Assembly: GCF_016031625.1 (NCBI RefSeq)
Contig: NZ_JACCHP010000024.1
Location: 31,650-95,649 of the forward strand
Length of the DNA stretch: 64,000 bases
Reading direction: 5' to 3'
From: Bradyrhizobium agreste
GTDB taxonomy: Bacteria > Pseudomonadota > Alphaproteobacteria > Rhizobiales > Xanthobacteraceae
Position 1 is the stretch's first letter. Every line of letters begins with the position of its first letter. Shown here piece after piece: positions 16,447 through 25,830 of this stretch. Both the position numbers and the translations under genes were made by a program. The notes under the pieces were generated by a model that saw nothing but the letters and a program-made list of their open reading frames with translations, was not told the origin of the DNA and searched no databases.

Positions 16447-19131
16447 CTAGCCGGTCTTAAGCGCAAGCTCCATGGCTTCGGCGCGGCCGACGAGCCCGGC
16501 ATATTTGCCGATTGGCAAAGGCTTGCCGAGCAGATAGCCCTGCACACCGTCGCAGCCTTCGTTGGCGAGGAAGGCGAGCTGGTCGACCGTCTCGACGCCC
16601 TCGGCGATGATCGACATTTCGAGGCCGTGGCCCAGGTCAATGACGGCCCGCACGATCGCCGCCGATTGCGGGTTGCGGCCGAGATTGATGATGAATGCGC
16701 GGTCGATCTTGATCTTGTCGAACGGGAACGCCTGGAGGTAGCTCAGTGAGGAATAGCCGCTGCCGAAATCGTCCATGGAGATGCGCACGCCGAGCGCCTT
16801 CAGGCGGCGCAGCAGCGCAAGGCCCCTGTCGAAATCCTCGATCAGAACACCTTCAGTGATCTCGAGCTCGAGCCGGCCGGGTGCAAGGCCCGTCTCGATC
16901 AGGATCGAATGGACGAGCCCGACCACGTCGCCGTGCATGAACTGCGCCGGCGACAGATTGACCGCGACCTGCAGCGGCTTCGGCCAGGACGCCGCCTCGC
17001 GGCAGGCCTCGCGCAGGATCCACTCGCCCATCTCGACGATGAGGCCGCTCTCCTCGGCGATGGGAATGAATTCGGCCGGCGAAACCTGGCCGCGCACCGG
17101 ATGCTGCCAGCGCGCGAGCGCCTCGAAGCCGATGATCTCGCTCTCGGCGACGCTGTGACCCGCGGCCCCCTGCGGCTGGAAGGCGAGCGATAGCTCGCCG
17201 TTCTTGACCGCCATGGAAAGGTCCTGGTGCAGCACGCGGCGGTCGCGGATCTGCTGGTCCATCTCGGGCTGGTAGAGGCTGATCGTGCCGCGCGACTTCT
17301 GCTTGGCGCGGAACAGCGCCGCGCCGGCATTGGCGAGCAGCGAGGCGCCATCGGTGCCATTGTGGGGGAAGACCGACATGCCCGTGGTGATGCCGGCGCG
17401 GACCGGCCGGCCGTCGATCTGGAAATCCTTCGCGACGGCTTCGCCGATCTGCTGCGCCAGCGCAAGGCCGGCCTCGGGCTGCTTACCGTCGATGATCAGG
17501 CCGAACTCGTCCCCTGACAGGCGCGCCACCACGCCGCCACGCGCGGAATCCTGGAGCCGATGGGCGACCTCGATCAGGAGCTTGTCGCCGAGCGCATGGC
17601 CGAAGACGTCGTTGACCTCCTTGAGGCCGTCGAGGTCGACGCAGAGCACGGCGAACTCCTCGTCGGTGCCCTCGCAAGCCTCGATCATCTGGGTCAGCGC
17701 CTGCAGGAAGGCGGCGCGATTCGGCAGATCGGTGAGGCCGTCGTGATAGGCCATGTGCGCCATGCGCGACTCGGTCTGCCGGCGATCGGTGACGTCCTCG
17801 TGGGTCTTGATCAGATATTGCGGCTCGCCGGCATCATTGACCACGGTGGCGCGGCGGGTGAGGAACAGCCGCAGGCCGTCCTTGGTGGAGATCGGATGCT
17901 CCTCGGTGATCATCCCGCGCTTCTTGATCGCGGCCTCGTCGCGCGCGACGATCAGCTTGGCTTCCTTGGCGTTGAAGATGTCGGACGCGGTCAGGCCGGT
18001 GGCTTCCTCGCGCCTGCGGTTGAGGATCGTCTCCGCGCTGCGATTGGCGAGCAGATAGCGGCCGTCCTTGACCTGCTCCACGATCAGCGCAACCGGGATG
18101 TTGTCGACCACGAGCTCGAGGAACTTCTTGGTGCTCTCCAGCTCCTCCGACAGCGAACGGCGGTCGGTGATGTCCTCGAACACGATGAGCAGAAATTCGG
18201 GCTTGTTGCTCTCGTTGCGGACCACGATCCGGATCGAGGCGACCATGCGCCGCGCACCGGCACGATCCACCTCGAACTCGTTGCGGTACTGGCCATCCGG
18301 TGAATTGAGCGCCGCCTGGTCGGCCGCCTCGATGCTGGCCGCCGAGCTCGGCGCGAACAGCTCCCGCGCGTTCCTGCCGACGGCGAAGTCCCGCGACAAT
18401 CCCCAGAACTTCTCATAGGCGCTGTTGGCGAAGATGTAGCAGCCGTCCTCGATGTTCTTGGCCGCCACGCAGGCCGGCACATGGTCGAGCACCGATTCCA
18501 GGAATTGCTTGGTGGAGGCGAGCTGCCGCGACAGCCTGCGCTCCTCGCTGACGTCGAGATGGGTCGCCACCGAGCCACCGTTCGGCAGCACGAAATATTT
18601 CACCAGGATGGCACGCCCGTCGGGCAGCTCCGTGATCAGGCCGTTGGCGCTCGCCGCCTTCTGGTAAAATTCGTCGTCGGTGACGCCGAGCACTCCGCGC
18701 TCGCGGCGCAGCCTCAGGATGTCGTAGCCGGTCATGTTGGGCCGGAGGTCGGATCGCCTCAGGCCATAGATCTCGAGATAGCGGTCATTGCAGAAGATGA
18801 TGCGGCGCTGCGCATCCGTCATCACCACGCCCTGGTTGAGATTGTTCATGGCGGAGGAGATGAAAACGTTGCGCCGCAGCTGCAAGCGCCTGGACCGGCG
18901 CAGTGCGGAATGGAGCCACAGCCCGATCGCGGCGAGGAACGAGCAGACCACGATGCCGGCGATCAGGGCCTCCCAGATCACGCCGGGATCAAGCCTGGCG
19001 AGATCGCGCGAAACGGCAAAGCTGTCCGATGCCGCAAAGGCGCGCGCAGGCGCGCCCGCACCGGCCAGGCATAGGAGGGCCTGCACAGCAATCGAAAGCG
19101 TGCTGCCCACGTGCCAGTTCTTCTCAGCCAT
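16447..19131 (-). CDS. Membrane-anchored PAS-GGDEF-EAL protein (c-di-GMP turnover)
   Basis: An 894-residue signalling protein. A signal-like hydrophobic N-terminus (about 1-33) and a helix near 52-75 anchor it; three PAS domains follow (about 90-195, 205-320, 330-445), then GGDEF (about 455-615) and EAL (about 630-885). The diguanylate cyclase signature reads LSGDEFGL, with Ser for the first Gly, whereas the phosphodiesterase side is intact (FEALARW, DDFGSGYSSLSYL, IIAEGVET). I infer that phosphodiesterase activity dominates, possibly with a GTP-sensing GGDEF. It stands alone on the minus strand. Confidence 0.88.
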   Translation of the reverse strand: MAEKNWHVGSTLSIAVQALLCLAGAGAPARAFAASDSFAVSRDLARLDPGVIWEALIAGIVVCSFLAAIGLWLHSALRRSRRLQLRRNVFISSAMNNLNQGVVMTDAQRRIIFCNDRYLEIYGLRRSDLRPNMTGYDILRLRRERGVLGVTDDEFYQKAASANGLITELPDGRAILVKYFVLPNGGSVATHLDVSEERRLSRQLASTKQFLESVLDHVPACVAAKNIEDGCYIFANSAYEKFWGLSRDFAVGRNARELFAPSSAASIEAADQAALNSPDGQYRNEFEVDRAGARRMVASIRIVVRNESNKPEFLLIVFEDITDRRSLSEELESTKKFLELVVDNIPVALIVEQVKDGRYLLANRSAETILNRRREEATGLTASDIFNAKEAKLIVARDEAAIKKRGMITEEHPISTKDGLRLFLTRRATVVNDAGEPQYLIKTHEDVTDRRQTESRMAHMAYHDGLTDLPNRAAFLQALTQMIEACEGTDEEFAVLCVDLDGLKEVNDVFGHALGDKLLIEVAHRLQDSARGGVVARLSGDEFGLIIDGKQPEAGLALAQQIGEAVAKDFQIDGRPVRAGITTGMSVFPHNGTDGASLLANAGAALFRAKQKSRGTISLYQPEMDQQIRDRRVLHQDLSMAVKNGELSLAFQPQGAAGHSVAESEIIGFEALARWQHPVRGQVSPAEFIPIAEESGLIVEMGEWILREACREAASWPKPLQVAVNLSPAQFMHGDVVGLVHSILIETGLAPGRLELEITEGVLIEDFDRGLALLRRLKALGVRISMDDFGSGYSSLSYLQAFPFDKIKIDRAFIINLGRNPQSAAIVRAVIDLGHGLEMSIIAEGVETVDQLAFLANEGCDGVQGYLLGKPLPIGKYAGLVGRAEAMELALKTG

Positions 19132-19333
19132 CAGCCACCCGCGATTTCAACGTCGGATTGTCTGGCCTCGCGGGTTTGGATCGGGTAAACGCCTGTGGGA
19201 ACAACAGAATAATGTCACGTGAAATACGGCAATTGCCCTGACATGATAAACGCCATCTTAACGGAAGCCCCGCCTGCGCCGCCGGTTCCGGGCCATGCGC
19301 CACCGGTGCTCCCAACGGGTATCCTGCACAACC

Positions 19334-20437
19334 ATGGATAGGGTCGATTGCGTCGTCATCGGAGCCGGCGTGGTCGGGCTCGCGGTGGCCCGGAAGCTCA
19401 CCCAGGCCGGGCGCGAGGTGATCGTGCTCGAGGAAGCCGAGGCGATCGGCACCGTCACCTCCTCGCGCAACAGCGAGGTGATCCATGCCGGCATCTACTA
19501 CCGGGCCGGGAGCTGGATGGCGCGCATGTGCGTGGCCGGCAAGCACGCCCTGTACCGCTACTGCGCCGAGCGCGGCATCCCGCACAGGAATTGCGGCAAG
19601 CTGATCGTCGCGACCAGCCCGAATGAGACCGAGAAGCTGCAATCGATCAAGGCGCATGCCGAGGCCAACGGCGTGCTCGACATGCAGCTGCTCTCGGGCG
19701 AGGCCGCACGCGCGCTGGAGCCGGCGCTCGCCTGCGACGCCGCGCTGCTGTCACCTTCGACGGGCATCATCGACAGCCACGCCTACATGCTCTCGCTGCG
19801 CGGCGAAGCCGAGGACGCCGGCGCGGCTTTCGCGTTCCACACCCCGCTGATCCGGGCCAAGTCGGCCGCGGGCTTCATCGAGATCGATGCCGGCGGCGAG
19901 GCACCGATGACGCTGCAATGCAGCCTCCTCGTCAACGCCGCGGGGCTGTCGGCGACGCATGTGGCGCGCAACATCGACGGCATGCCGCTGGACCGGATTC
20001 CGCCGGCCTATCTCGCCAAGGGAAACTACTTCAGCTGCAACGCCAAGGCGCCGTTCTCGCGCCTGATCTACCCGGTGCCCGAGCCCGGCGGCTTGGGGGT
20101 GCACCTGACGCTGGACATGGCAGGACAGGCGCGCTTCGGGCCTGACGTCGAATGGATCGAGACGATCAACTACGAGGTCGATCCCTCACGCGCCGAGCGC
20201 TTCTATCCGGCGATCCGCAAATACTGGCCGACGCTGCCTGACGGCGCGCTGATGCCGAGCTATTCCGGCATCCGCCCGAAGATCGTGCCGCCGGCCGTGG
20301 CCACGCAGGATTTCTTGATGCAGGGCCCGCGCGATCACGGCGTTGCGGGCCTGATCAATCTGTTCGGTATCGAATCGCCGGGACTGACGTCCTCGCTCGC
20401 GATCGCCGATCACGTCGCCGAGCTCGCAGACATCTAG
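19334..20437 (+). CDS. NAD(P)/FAD-dependent oxidoreductase, L-2-hydroxyglutarate oxidase-like
   Basis: A 367-residue DAO-fold flavoprotein. The FAD motif VIGAGVVGLAVARKL is followed by SSRNSEVIHAGIYY, the active-site region seen in L-2-hydroxyglutarate oxidase/dehydrogenase (LhgO/L2HGDH), and by a conserved C-terminus YSGIRPKIVPP and GIESPGLTSSLAIADHV. These enzymes return L-2-hydroxyglutarate to 2-oxoglutarate, passing electrons to the membrane or oxygen. The ATG at 19334 places the FAD motif at the very start; the longer frame from 19295 is rejected. It diverges from the GGDEF-EAL gene. Confidence 0.82.
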   Translation: MDRVDCVVIGAGVVGLAVARKLTQAGREVIVLEEAEAIGTVTSSRNSEVIHAGIYYRAGSWMARMCVAGKHALYRYCAERGIPHRNCGKLIVATSPNETEKLQSIKAHAEANGVLDMQLLSGEAARALEPALACDAALLSPSTGIIDSHAYMLSLRGEAEDAGAAFAFHTPLIRAKSAAGFIEIDAGGEAPMTLQCSLLVNAAGLSATHVARNIDGMPLDRIPPAYLAKGNYFSCNAKAPFSRLIYPVPEPGGLGVHLTLDMAGQARFGPDVEWIETINYEVDPSRAERFYPAIRKYWPTLPDGALMPSYSGIRPKIVPPAVATQDFLMQGPRDHGVAGLINLFGIESPGLTSSLAIADHVAELADI

Positions 20438-20595
20438 AGCGTTTCGAAACGCGGACAGATGCGTCAAGACCACGCGTGCAAACAAGCGCCGCGCAAACGT
20501 CTTGCCCGGTAGCACATCCTTGCAGCAGGGATGAGCACGAATGCTATCATCCCTGCGTGAAGGACGTGATCAACTCTACACTGTCATGGGGGTTA

Positions 20596-20778
20596 CTAGT
20601 GGAGCGTGTCGCCCGATTGCTTCAGACGCTCGATCTGGTCCTTGACCATCAACTTCCGGCGCTTCAACTCAACAATTTGCAGGTCGTCTGTTGAAAGGTG
20701 CACGAGAGCTTCGTGCAATTCGTTTTCGAGAAGTTTGTGCTTCCGTTCCAATTCAACCAGATGTGCCTGAATTGTCAT
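20596..20778 (-). CDS. YdcH/DUF465 family small protein
   Basis: A 60-residue, mostly helical protein. The pattern HLVELERKHKLLENELHEAL and then LKRRKLMVKDQIERLK is the DUF465 signature: a helical hairpin with basic second arm. Function is unknown; the family is very common in alphaproteobacteria. A GAGG ribosome site precedes the ATG. A second DUF465 copy (21109-21315) lies divergently 330 bases away. Confidence 0.85.
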   Translation of the reverse strand: MTIQAHLVELERKHKLLENELHEALVHLSTDDLQIVELKRRKLMVKDQIERLKQSGDTLH

Positions 20779-21108
20779 TCGAAACCTCCTCGGTAGGGTT
20801 GAACCTTTAGGATTCGATCCGGACGCCCAAGTCTACATCACCGATTCGTCCTGTCGATGGGTATCCGTCGTCGCAGCGTCATTTTTGAAAGTTGATATGT
20901 AAGGAAGCGTGACCAAGGGAACCACGCCGGAAAAATCCATGATATCAATGCGCCGGCGCAACGCCGCAGCCCCTCGCAGAAATATGTTGCGGGAGATCGG
21001 CGACGAGGGATCGCAGATCGCTTGCGATCACGCGGCGCAAGGACGATAATTTCCACAGGGCATCCATAGCCCGGATCTCACGCCTATCGGTTTTCGGCCA
21101 CCGCAGAC
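20779..21108. other. Gap of 330 bases without a recognised gene
   Basis: This divergent gap separates the two DUF465 genes. It must hold both promoters. I see no convincing open frame, dyad or RNA; the 72-codon minus-strand frame at 20838-21056 has atypical composition and no ribosome site. Confidence 0.5.
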
Positions 21109-21315
21109 ATGACCAATGAAGATGAGCGTGAGCTCGGAGCCGAGCTCACCCGGTTGCAGCAGGAACACCGAGATCTCGATGCGGCGATCGATGCGTTGCA
21201 TCAATCGCCCGCCCCCGACCTGTTGCGGTTACAGCGGCTGAAGAAGCGCAAGCTGTTGTTGCGCGACCGCATCGCGTTTATCGAAGACCAGATTACCCCC
21301 GACATCATCGCCTGA
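21109..21315 (+). CDS. YdcH/DUF465 family small protein (second copy)
   Basis: A 68-residue helical hairpin protein with the DUF465 pattern LTRLQQEHRDLDAAIDAL and LQRLKKRKLLLRDRIAFIED. It is diverged from the 60-residue paralogue across the gap, with a more acidic N-terminus (TNEDERELGAE). Function unknown. It is followed by three other small or signalling genes on the same strand, the first after 129 bases. Confidence 0.85.
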   Translation: MTNEDERELGAELTRLQQEHRDLDAAIDALHQSPAPDLLRLQRLKKRKLLLRDRIAFIEDQITPDIIA

Positions 21316-21444
21316 CTGTGAGCCGGCATTCGCCGCCGCTCACCAGATGAATCCGCTTGACTCAATAAGAACAAAAGAGGAACATTCCCGCGCGCCCCAA
21401 CACCTCAGAGAACGCCCGAGCACGAGACCACGAGGACAACGCAG

Positions 21445-21663
21445 ATGTCGGCAACCGCCCTTCTCGACCACAGCCATTATGAACAAGCCTGCGATCAGGC
21501 GATCGCGATGTGCGACGGCAATCTGCGCAGCACGATCAAGGCGTTGATCATGGCCAACGAATATCTGGAAGCCGAGCTGGAGGAATTGCAGGCGGCGATT
21601 TCCGCGGGCTGCATTCCGGAGAGCTCGCGCAGCAACATGCGGAGCAAGAGCAGCGCCGCTTGA
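21445..21663 (+). CDS. Small conserved hypothetical protein
   Basis: A 72-residue protein with a central helix (CDQAIAMCDGNLRSTIKALIMANEYLEAELEEL, interrupted here only by description limits: residues about 16-48) rich in Glu and Leu. It resembles short uncharacterised proteins common in Bradyrhizobium that carry the words CDGN and ANEYLEAEL. The ATG lies 12 bases after an ACGAGG segment that may act as ribosome site. Composition and codon use match neighbouring genes. Function unknown. Confidence 0.7.
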   Translation: MSATALLDHSHYEQACDQAIAMCDGNLRSTIKALIMANEYLEAELEELQAAISAGCIPESSRSNMRSKSSAA

Positions 21664-21780
21664 TTTTCAAAGCGCGAAGAGGTCGCGCTTTGGTTCAAGC
21701 ATGATCTTGTCGGAAAAACCGCTTCACACTGCGCTGACGCGGTTCCTCGGGTCCGGATCATGCTCCATCGGAGCAACGCC

Positions 21781-22032
21781 ATGTCGGATGTGACCTATTA
21801 CGTTGCAATGCCCTTTCTGCTCGATAACGACGGATCACCCGTCGCAGGCGCGGCAGAGGAATGTCAATCCTCGACGGCGGCGCTGCGACGCGCCGAGATT
21901 CTGGCGCGCGGCGCCGGCCATATCGGCGCGGTCGCGTTCAGCCGCAGCGGCGATCCCATGACGGGCGAGTTCGGCGACGCGACGCTGCTGCGCAAGTTCG
22001 GCAATGTGCCGGAAGATCTTGCGACGCTCTAG
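21781..22032 (+). CDS. Small conserved hypothetical protein
   Basis: An 83-residue protein starting MSDVTYYVAMPFLLDNDGSP; an upstream in-frame start at 21760 is less likely because the sequence before 21781 is not protein-like. The middle (AALRRAEILARGAGHIGAVAFSRSGDP) has the look of a small soluble alpha/beta protein found across Bradyrhizobium. Its stop overlaps the stop of the convergent diguanylate cyclase by three bases. No function can be given. Confidence 0.7.
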   Translation: MSDVTYYVAMPFLLDNDGSPVAGAAEECQSSTAALRRAEILARGAGHIGAVAFSRSGDPMTGEFGDATLLRKFGNVPEDLATL

Positions 22033-22733
22033 CGCTCGCTGCCGACCAGCCTGATCCGCGGTTCGTGCCGGCGGTGCGCCTTGCGCACATACATGGCGGC
22101 ATCCGCCTCCTCCAGGGCGCGGCCTGCCGCGGAATGCGGACCGAGCAGGGCGACGCCCGCCGAGGCGCCCGCGGTCACGTGCTGGCTGCGAAAGACGAAG
22201 GACAGTTCGTCGATCGCCTGCTCCAAGGCCGCGGCCTTCGCCTTGGCATCGGTCTCGCTGATATTCCAGAGCAGCAGCGCGAACTCGTCGCCCCCGAGCC
22301 GGCCGACCACGTCGGAGGCGCGCACCTGTCGCGTCAGCGTGGCGACGATCGCCTTGAGCACCTCATCGCCGGCGGCATGACCGAAGGAATCGTTGATCGG
22401 CTTCAGCCGATCGACGTCGAGCACGACCAGCGCCCCGCTGGCGCGGTAGCGCTTCATATAGGCGATGGCGCGCACGAGCTCGCGCTCGAAACCGCGCCGG
22501 TTGGGAATCCCGAGCAGGAAATCGGTGTCGGCGGCCGCCTCGAGCTCCGAGATCCGCAGCAGGGCTGCCTTGAGCTTGCTCCTGAGGCCGCGGATGATCG
22601 CCTTGTCATCGGCAGCCGGCACGCTGCGCAAGGCCGGTTTGGCCGCGCGACTCGAAACGGCTTTGGATCGGCGGGCGCTGATGTTCCGGCCCTTTCTGGC
22701 CTTCGCAGGGCTCGCCCTTTTCGGTTTCTTCAT
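22029..22733 (-). CDS. Diguanylate cyclase (GGDEF domain protein)
   Basis: A 234-residue soluble protein. The N-terminal 50 residues are very basic (KKPKRASPAKARKG and more), then a short coiled region (RGLRSKLKAALLRISELEAA) leads into a complete GGDEF domain: DFLLGIPNRRGF, VVLDVDRLKPINDSFGHAAGD, and the intact active site RLGGDEFALLL. It should make c-di-GMP. No I-site RxxD is obvious before the GGDEF motif beyond RASD. The chosen ATG has AGGA five bases upstream; starts up to 22772 are possible. Confidence 0.85.
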   Translation of the reverse strand: MKKPKRASPAKARKGRNISARRSKAVSSRAAKPALRSVPAADDKAIIRGLRSKLKAALLRISELEAAADTDFLLGIPNRRGFERELVRAIAYMKRYRASGALVVLDVDRLKPINDSFGHAAGDEVLKAIVATLTRQVRASDVVGRLGGDEFALLLWNISETDAKAKAAALEQAIDELSFVFRSQHVTAGASAGVALLGPHSAAGRALEEADAAMYVRKAHRRHEPRIRLVGSER

Positions 22734-22875
22734 GGGCATCCTGCTCAATGAAGGCTTGCGGGGATTCACCAAGACAGGATAGTGGATTCCCTTCTCCTTG
22801 CCACCGCCTTGCGAGCCGCCGGCCGGAATCGTTAATCTGGCCTATCTCTCTGTTTTTCTGGGCACAATTGACGTC

Positions 22876-23364
22876 ATGACCGCGCCGATCGCCATCATCA
22901 TGGGAAGCCAGTCGGACTGGGACACGATGCGGCACGCCGCCGACACGCTTGACGCGCTCGGCATTGCTGCCGACAGCCGCATCGTCTCGGCCCACCGCAC
23001 GCCCGACCGGCTGTTCGCATTCGCCAAGGGCGCCAAGGCCGCGGGTTACAAGGTCATCATCGCCGGCGCTGGTGGCGCGGCCCATCTGCCCGGCATGGCG
23101 GCGGCGCTGACGGAACTCCCCGTCTTCGGCGTTCCCGTCGAATCCAAGACGCTCAAGGGCGTCGATTCGCTCTATTCGATCGTGCAGATGCCCGCAGGCA
23201 TCCCGGTCGGCACCCTCGCCATCGGCAAGGCCGGCGCCATCAATGCCGCGCTGCTGGCGGCCGCCGTGCTCGCATTGTCCGATCCGGCCCTGTCGGATCG
23301 CCTCGCCGCCTGGCGCAAGGCGCAGACCGAGGCGGTCGCCGAGCGCCCGGAGGGCAAGGCGTGA
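22876..23364 (+). CDS. purE: N5-carboxyaminoimidazole ribonucleotide mutase
   Basis: A 162-residue class I PurE that converts N5-CAIR to CAIR in purine synthesis. Motifs: IIMGSQSDWDTM at the start, SAHRTPDRLF, and IAGAGGAAHLPGMAA, all catalytic or phosphate-binding. The upstream open frame to 22798 is not family-like, so the ATG at 22876 is chosen. Its stop overlaps the GTG start of purK by four bases, forming the classic purEK operon. Confidence 0.97.
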   Translation: MTAPIAIIMGSQSDWDTMRHAADTLDALGIAADSRIVSAHRTPDRLFAFAKGAKAAGYKVIIAGAGGAAHLPGMAAALTELPVFGVPVESKTLKGVDSLYSIVQMPAGIPVGTLAIGKAGAINAALLAAAVLALSDPALSDRLAAWRKAQTEAVAERPEGKA

Positions 23365-24467
23365 CGGACAGCAGGCAAGTGAAGCTGAAGCCCGGCGACA
23401 CCATCGGAATCCTCGGCGGCGGACAATTGGGCCGGATGCTGGCCATGGCCGCGGCGCGGCTCGGCCTGCGCTGCCAGGTGTTCTCACCCGATCCGGATTC
23501 GCCGGCCTTCGACGTCGTGCTGAACGCGACCTGCGCTGAATATGCCGACGTCGAGGCGCTCGAATTGTTCGCGCATGATGTCGACGTCATCACCTACGAA
23601 TTCGAGAACGTGCCGGCGGCAGCGGCGCTGGTGCTGGACGCGCGCCGCCCGGTGCTGCCCAACCGCAAGGTTCTCGAGACCACCCAGGACCGGCTCGCCG
23701 AGAAGGATTTCGTGACCAAGCTCGGGATCGGTACTGCCGCCTATGCCGACGTCACCTCCGTCTCCTCGCTGCGCGAGGCGATCGCCAGGATCGGCCTTCC
23801 AGCGGTGCTGAAAACCCGCCGCTTCGGCTATGACGGCAAGGGCCAGGCCATCATTCGCGAGGGCGACGACATCGCCAAAGTGTGGACCAGCCTCGCCACC
23901 AAATCGGCGATCCTGGAGGCCTTCGTGCCCTACGAGCGCGAGATCTCCGTGATCGCCGCGCGCGCGGCCACGGGCGAGGTCGAGTGCTTCGACGTCACCG
24001 AGAACGAGCACCGCGACCACATCCTGAAGATATCGCGTGCGCCCGCGTCGATCCCTGATGCGCTCGCAGCGGAGGCGCGCAACGTTGCGAGCAAGATCGC
24101 AACCGCGCTCGACTATGTCGGCGTGCTCGCGGTCGAGATGTTCGTTCTTGCCAACGGCACCGGGCCGAAGGTGCTGGTGAACGAGATCGCGCCACGCGTG
24201 CACAATTCCGGGCACTGGACGCTCGACGGCGCCTCCGTCTCGCAGTTCGAGCAGCACATCCGCGCCATTGCCGGCTGGCCGCTCGGCAAGCCGGTGCGCC
24301 ACGGCGAGGTCGTCACCATGACCAACCTGATTGGCGACGAAATCAACGATTACGAAAAGTGGCTCGGCGTGCCGGGCGCGACCGTGCACATCTACGGCAA
24401 GGGCGCGCCGCGCCCCGGCCGCAAGATGGGGCACGTGACCGAAGTTAGGCCGCCCCTGGACAAGTGA
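23361..24467 (+). CDS. purK: N5-carboxyaminoimidazole ribonucleotide synthase
   Basis: A 368-residue ATP-grasp ligase that makes N5-CAIR from AIR, bicarbonate and ATP, supplying PurE. The N-terminal IGILGGGQLGRMLAMAAARLG and the ATP-grasp segments LKTRRFGYDGKGQ and NEIAPRVHNSGHWT are complete. It starts at a GTG overlapping the end of purE. Confidence 0.97.
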   Translation: MTDSRQVKLKPGDTIGILGGGQLGRMLAMAAARLGLRCQVFSPDPDSPAFDVVLNATCAEYADVEALELFAHDVDVITYEFENVPAAAALVLDARRPVLPNRKVLETTQDRLAEKDFVTKLGIGTAAYADVTSVSSLREAIARIGLPAVLKTRRFGYDGKGQAIIREGDDIAKVWTSLATKSAILEAFVPYEREISVIAARAATGEVECFDVTENEHRDHILKISRAPASIPDALAAEARNVASKIATALDYVGVLAVEMFVLANGTGPKVLVNEIAPRVHNSGHWTLDGASVSQFEQHIRAIAGWPLGKPVRHGEVVTMTNLIGDEINDYEKWLGVPGATVHIYGKGAPRPGRKMGHVTEVRPPLDK

Positions 24468-24760
24468 CGGGATCACAGCAAAGGCTGCGTCCGGCCTGGT
24501 CCATGTCGCGTCTCCCCTGATTTTCGGCGCAAAGCGTCCGAGATCGGCCCGTCCGCGGCGCCAAACCACCCGATCAGGGGCCGCACGGGGCCATTTTTGC
24601 CGCATTTAATGGCCGAACTTGGCTCGAAAACCCGCTTGGCCGGTGGACATCCGCGGTTTTGTCTGATACATCCGCGCGCTCAAGGTTAAGGGCTTGCGCG
24701 TTTCGCCATCCCCTTTGACTTACCAGAATTCAAATCCGATCCACCTGAAGAGGATGCCGC

Positions 24761-25057
24761 GTGCAGGTTCTCGTTCGCGATAACAATGTTGATCAAGCCC
24801 TCAAGGCGCTGAAGAAGAAGATGCAGCGCGAGGGAATTTTCCGCGAGATGAAGCTCCGCGGTCATTACGAGAAGCCCTCCGAGAAGAAGGCCCGCGAAAA
24901 GGCCGAAGCCGTGCGCCGCGCACGCAAGCTGGCCCGCAAGAAGCTGCAGCGCGAAGGCCTGCTGCCGATGAAGCCGAAGCCGGTGTTCGGCGCCGGCCCG
25001 GGCGGTGATCGCGGCGGTCGCGGCGGCCCCGGTGCAGGTCCGCGCGGACCGCGCTGA
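24761..25057 (+). CDS. rpsU: 30S ribosomal protein S21
   Basis: A 98-residue S21. The core MQVLVRDNNVDQALKALKKK and the REMKLRGHYEKPSEKKARE segment are universal S21 features; the C-terminal extension, rich in Gly, Pro and Arg (GGDRGGRGGPGAGPRGPR), is the alphaproteobacterial form. Translation starts at GTG 24761 with GAAGAGG upstream. The 293-base leader is long enough for regulated expression, and a strong terminator follows. Confidence 0.96.
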   Translation: MQVLVRDNNVDQALKALKKKMQREGIFREMKLRGHYEKPSEKKAREKAEAVRRARKLARKKLQREGLLPMKPKPVFGAGPGGDRGGRGGPGAGPRGPR

Positions 25058-25087
25058 ACCGATTCAGCAAGACCTTAGTTTTCGATG

Positions 25088-25116
25088 ACGCGGGCCCCAG
25101 GCCCGCGTTATTGTTT
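25088..25116 (+). terminator. Rho-independent terminator of rpsU
   Basis: ACGCGGGC (25088-25095 region) pairs with GCCCGCGT across a short CCCAG-type loop and is followed by TATTGTTTT. It lies 31 bases after the rpsU stop. Confidence 0.8.
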
Positions 25117-25158
25117 TGAGGATTTGTCGGAGCAAGCTCTAGCGCGAGCGAACCGTAG

Positions 25159-25809
25159 ATGGCCTCCCCTTTCCCTCAGCGCGGCTTTGCGCGACGGCGC
25201 CGGATCTGGCAGCCGCCGCTCGCGGCGGCGTTGACGGGAATCGCACTGTGCGGCTGCTCGTTCGATCTGGGATCGCTGATGCCGGAAAAGGACAAGCCGC
25301 AGGAGGCCCCCAAGGCCGCCGCGCCGGCCGAGAGCGCAGTGAGCGCCGGCAACGTCACCGAAGCCCAGACCCATACGGCGAAGGCTCAGTCCCTGGCGAA
25401 GTCAGGCGAGACCGCGGCAGCGCTCGACGAGTTCAATCGCGCGGTCGGCCTCGATCCCTACAATGCGCAGGCGCTCTATGGCCGCGCCCTGATCTACCAG
25501 GGCAACAACCAGCACGACTTCGCGATTGCCGATTTCAGCGCCGCCAGCGGACTCAACCCGCAAAAGGCCGAGCCGCTGCTCGGCCGCGCCAACAGCTATC
25601 TGGCGCTCGGCAAGGTCAAGGAGGCCGCAGCCGATCTCGATGAAGCCTCCGCGGCCGATCCGCACAATGCCCAGGTCTGGACGGCGCGCGGACAGGCCTA
25701 TGAGCGCCTGGGCGACAAGGCCAAGGCGGCCGCGTCCTACACCAAGGCGGTTGCGCTTCGCCCACGCGATGAAGCCGCCCGCAGCGGTCTCGCCCGCGTC
25801 GGCGGCTGA
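25159..25809 (+). CDS. TPR-repeat lipoprotein
   Basis: A 216-residue secreted lipoprotein. The basic N-terminus (RRRR) and hydrophobic stretch end in the lipobox ALCGC, near residue 33. After an Ala/Pro/Glu linker there are about four tetratricopeptide repeats (for example AAALDEFNRAVGLDPYNAQA and KAAASYTKAVALRPRDEAAR). TPR lipoproteins of this type scaffold envelope complexes; one relative is NlpI. Its partners are not visible here. Confidence 0.82.
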   Translation: MASPFPQRGFARRRRIWQPPLAAALTGIALCGCSFDLGSLMPEKDKPQEAPKAAAPAESAVSAGNVTEAQTHTAKAQSLAKSGETAAALDEFNRAVGLDPYNAQALYGRALIYQGNNQHDFAIADFSAASGLNPQKAEPLLGRANSYLALGKVKEAAADLDEASAADPHNAQVWTARGQAYERLGDKAKAAASYTKAVALRPRDEAARSGLARVGG

Positions 25810-25830
25810 CGGTGCGCGGCCTTAGTCGTT

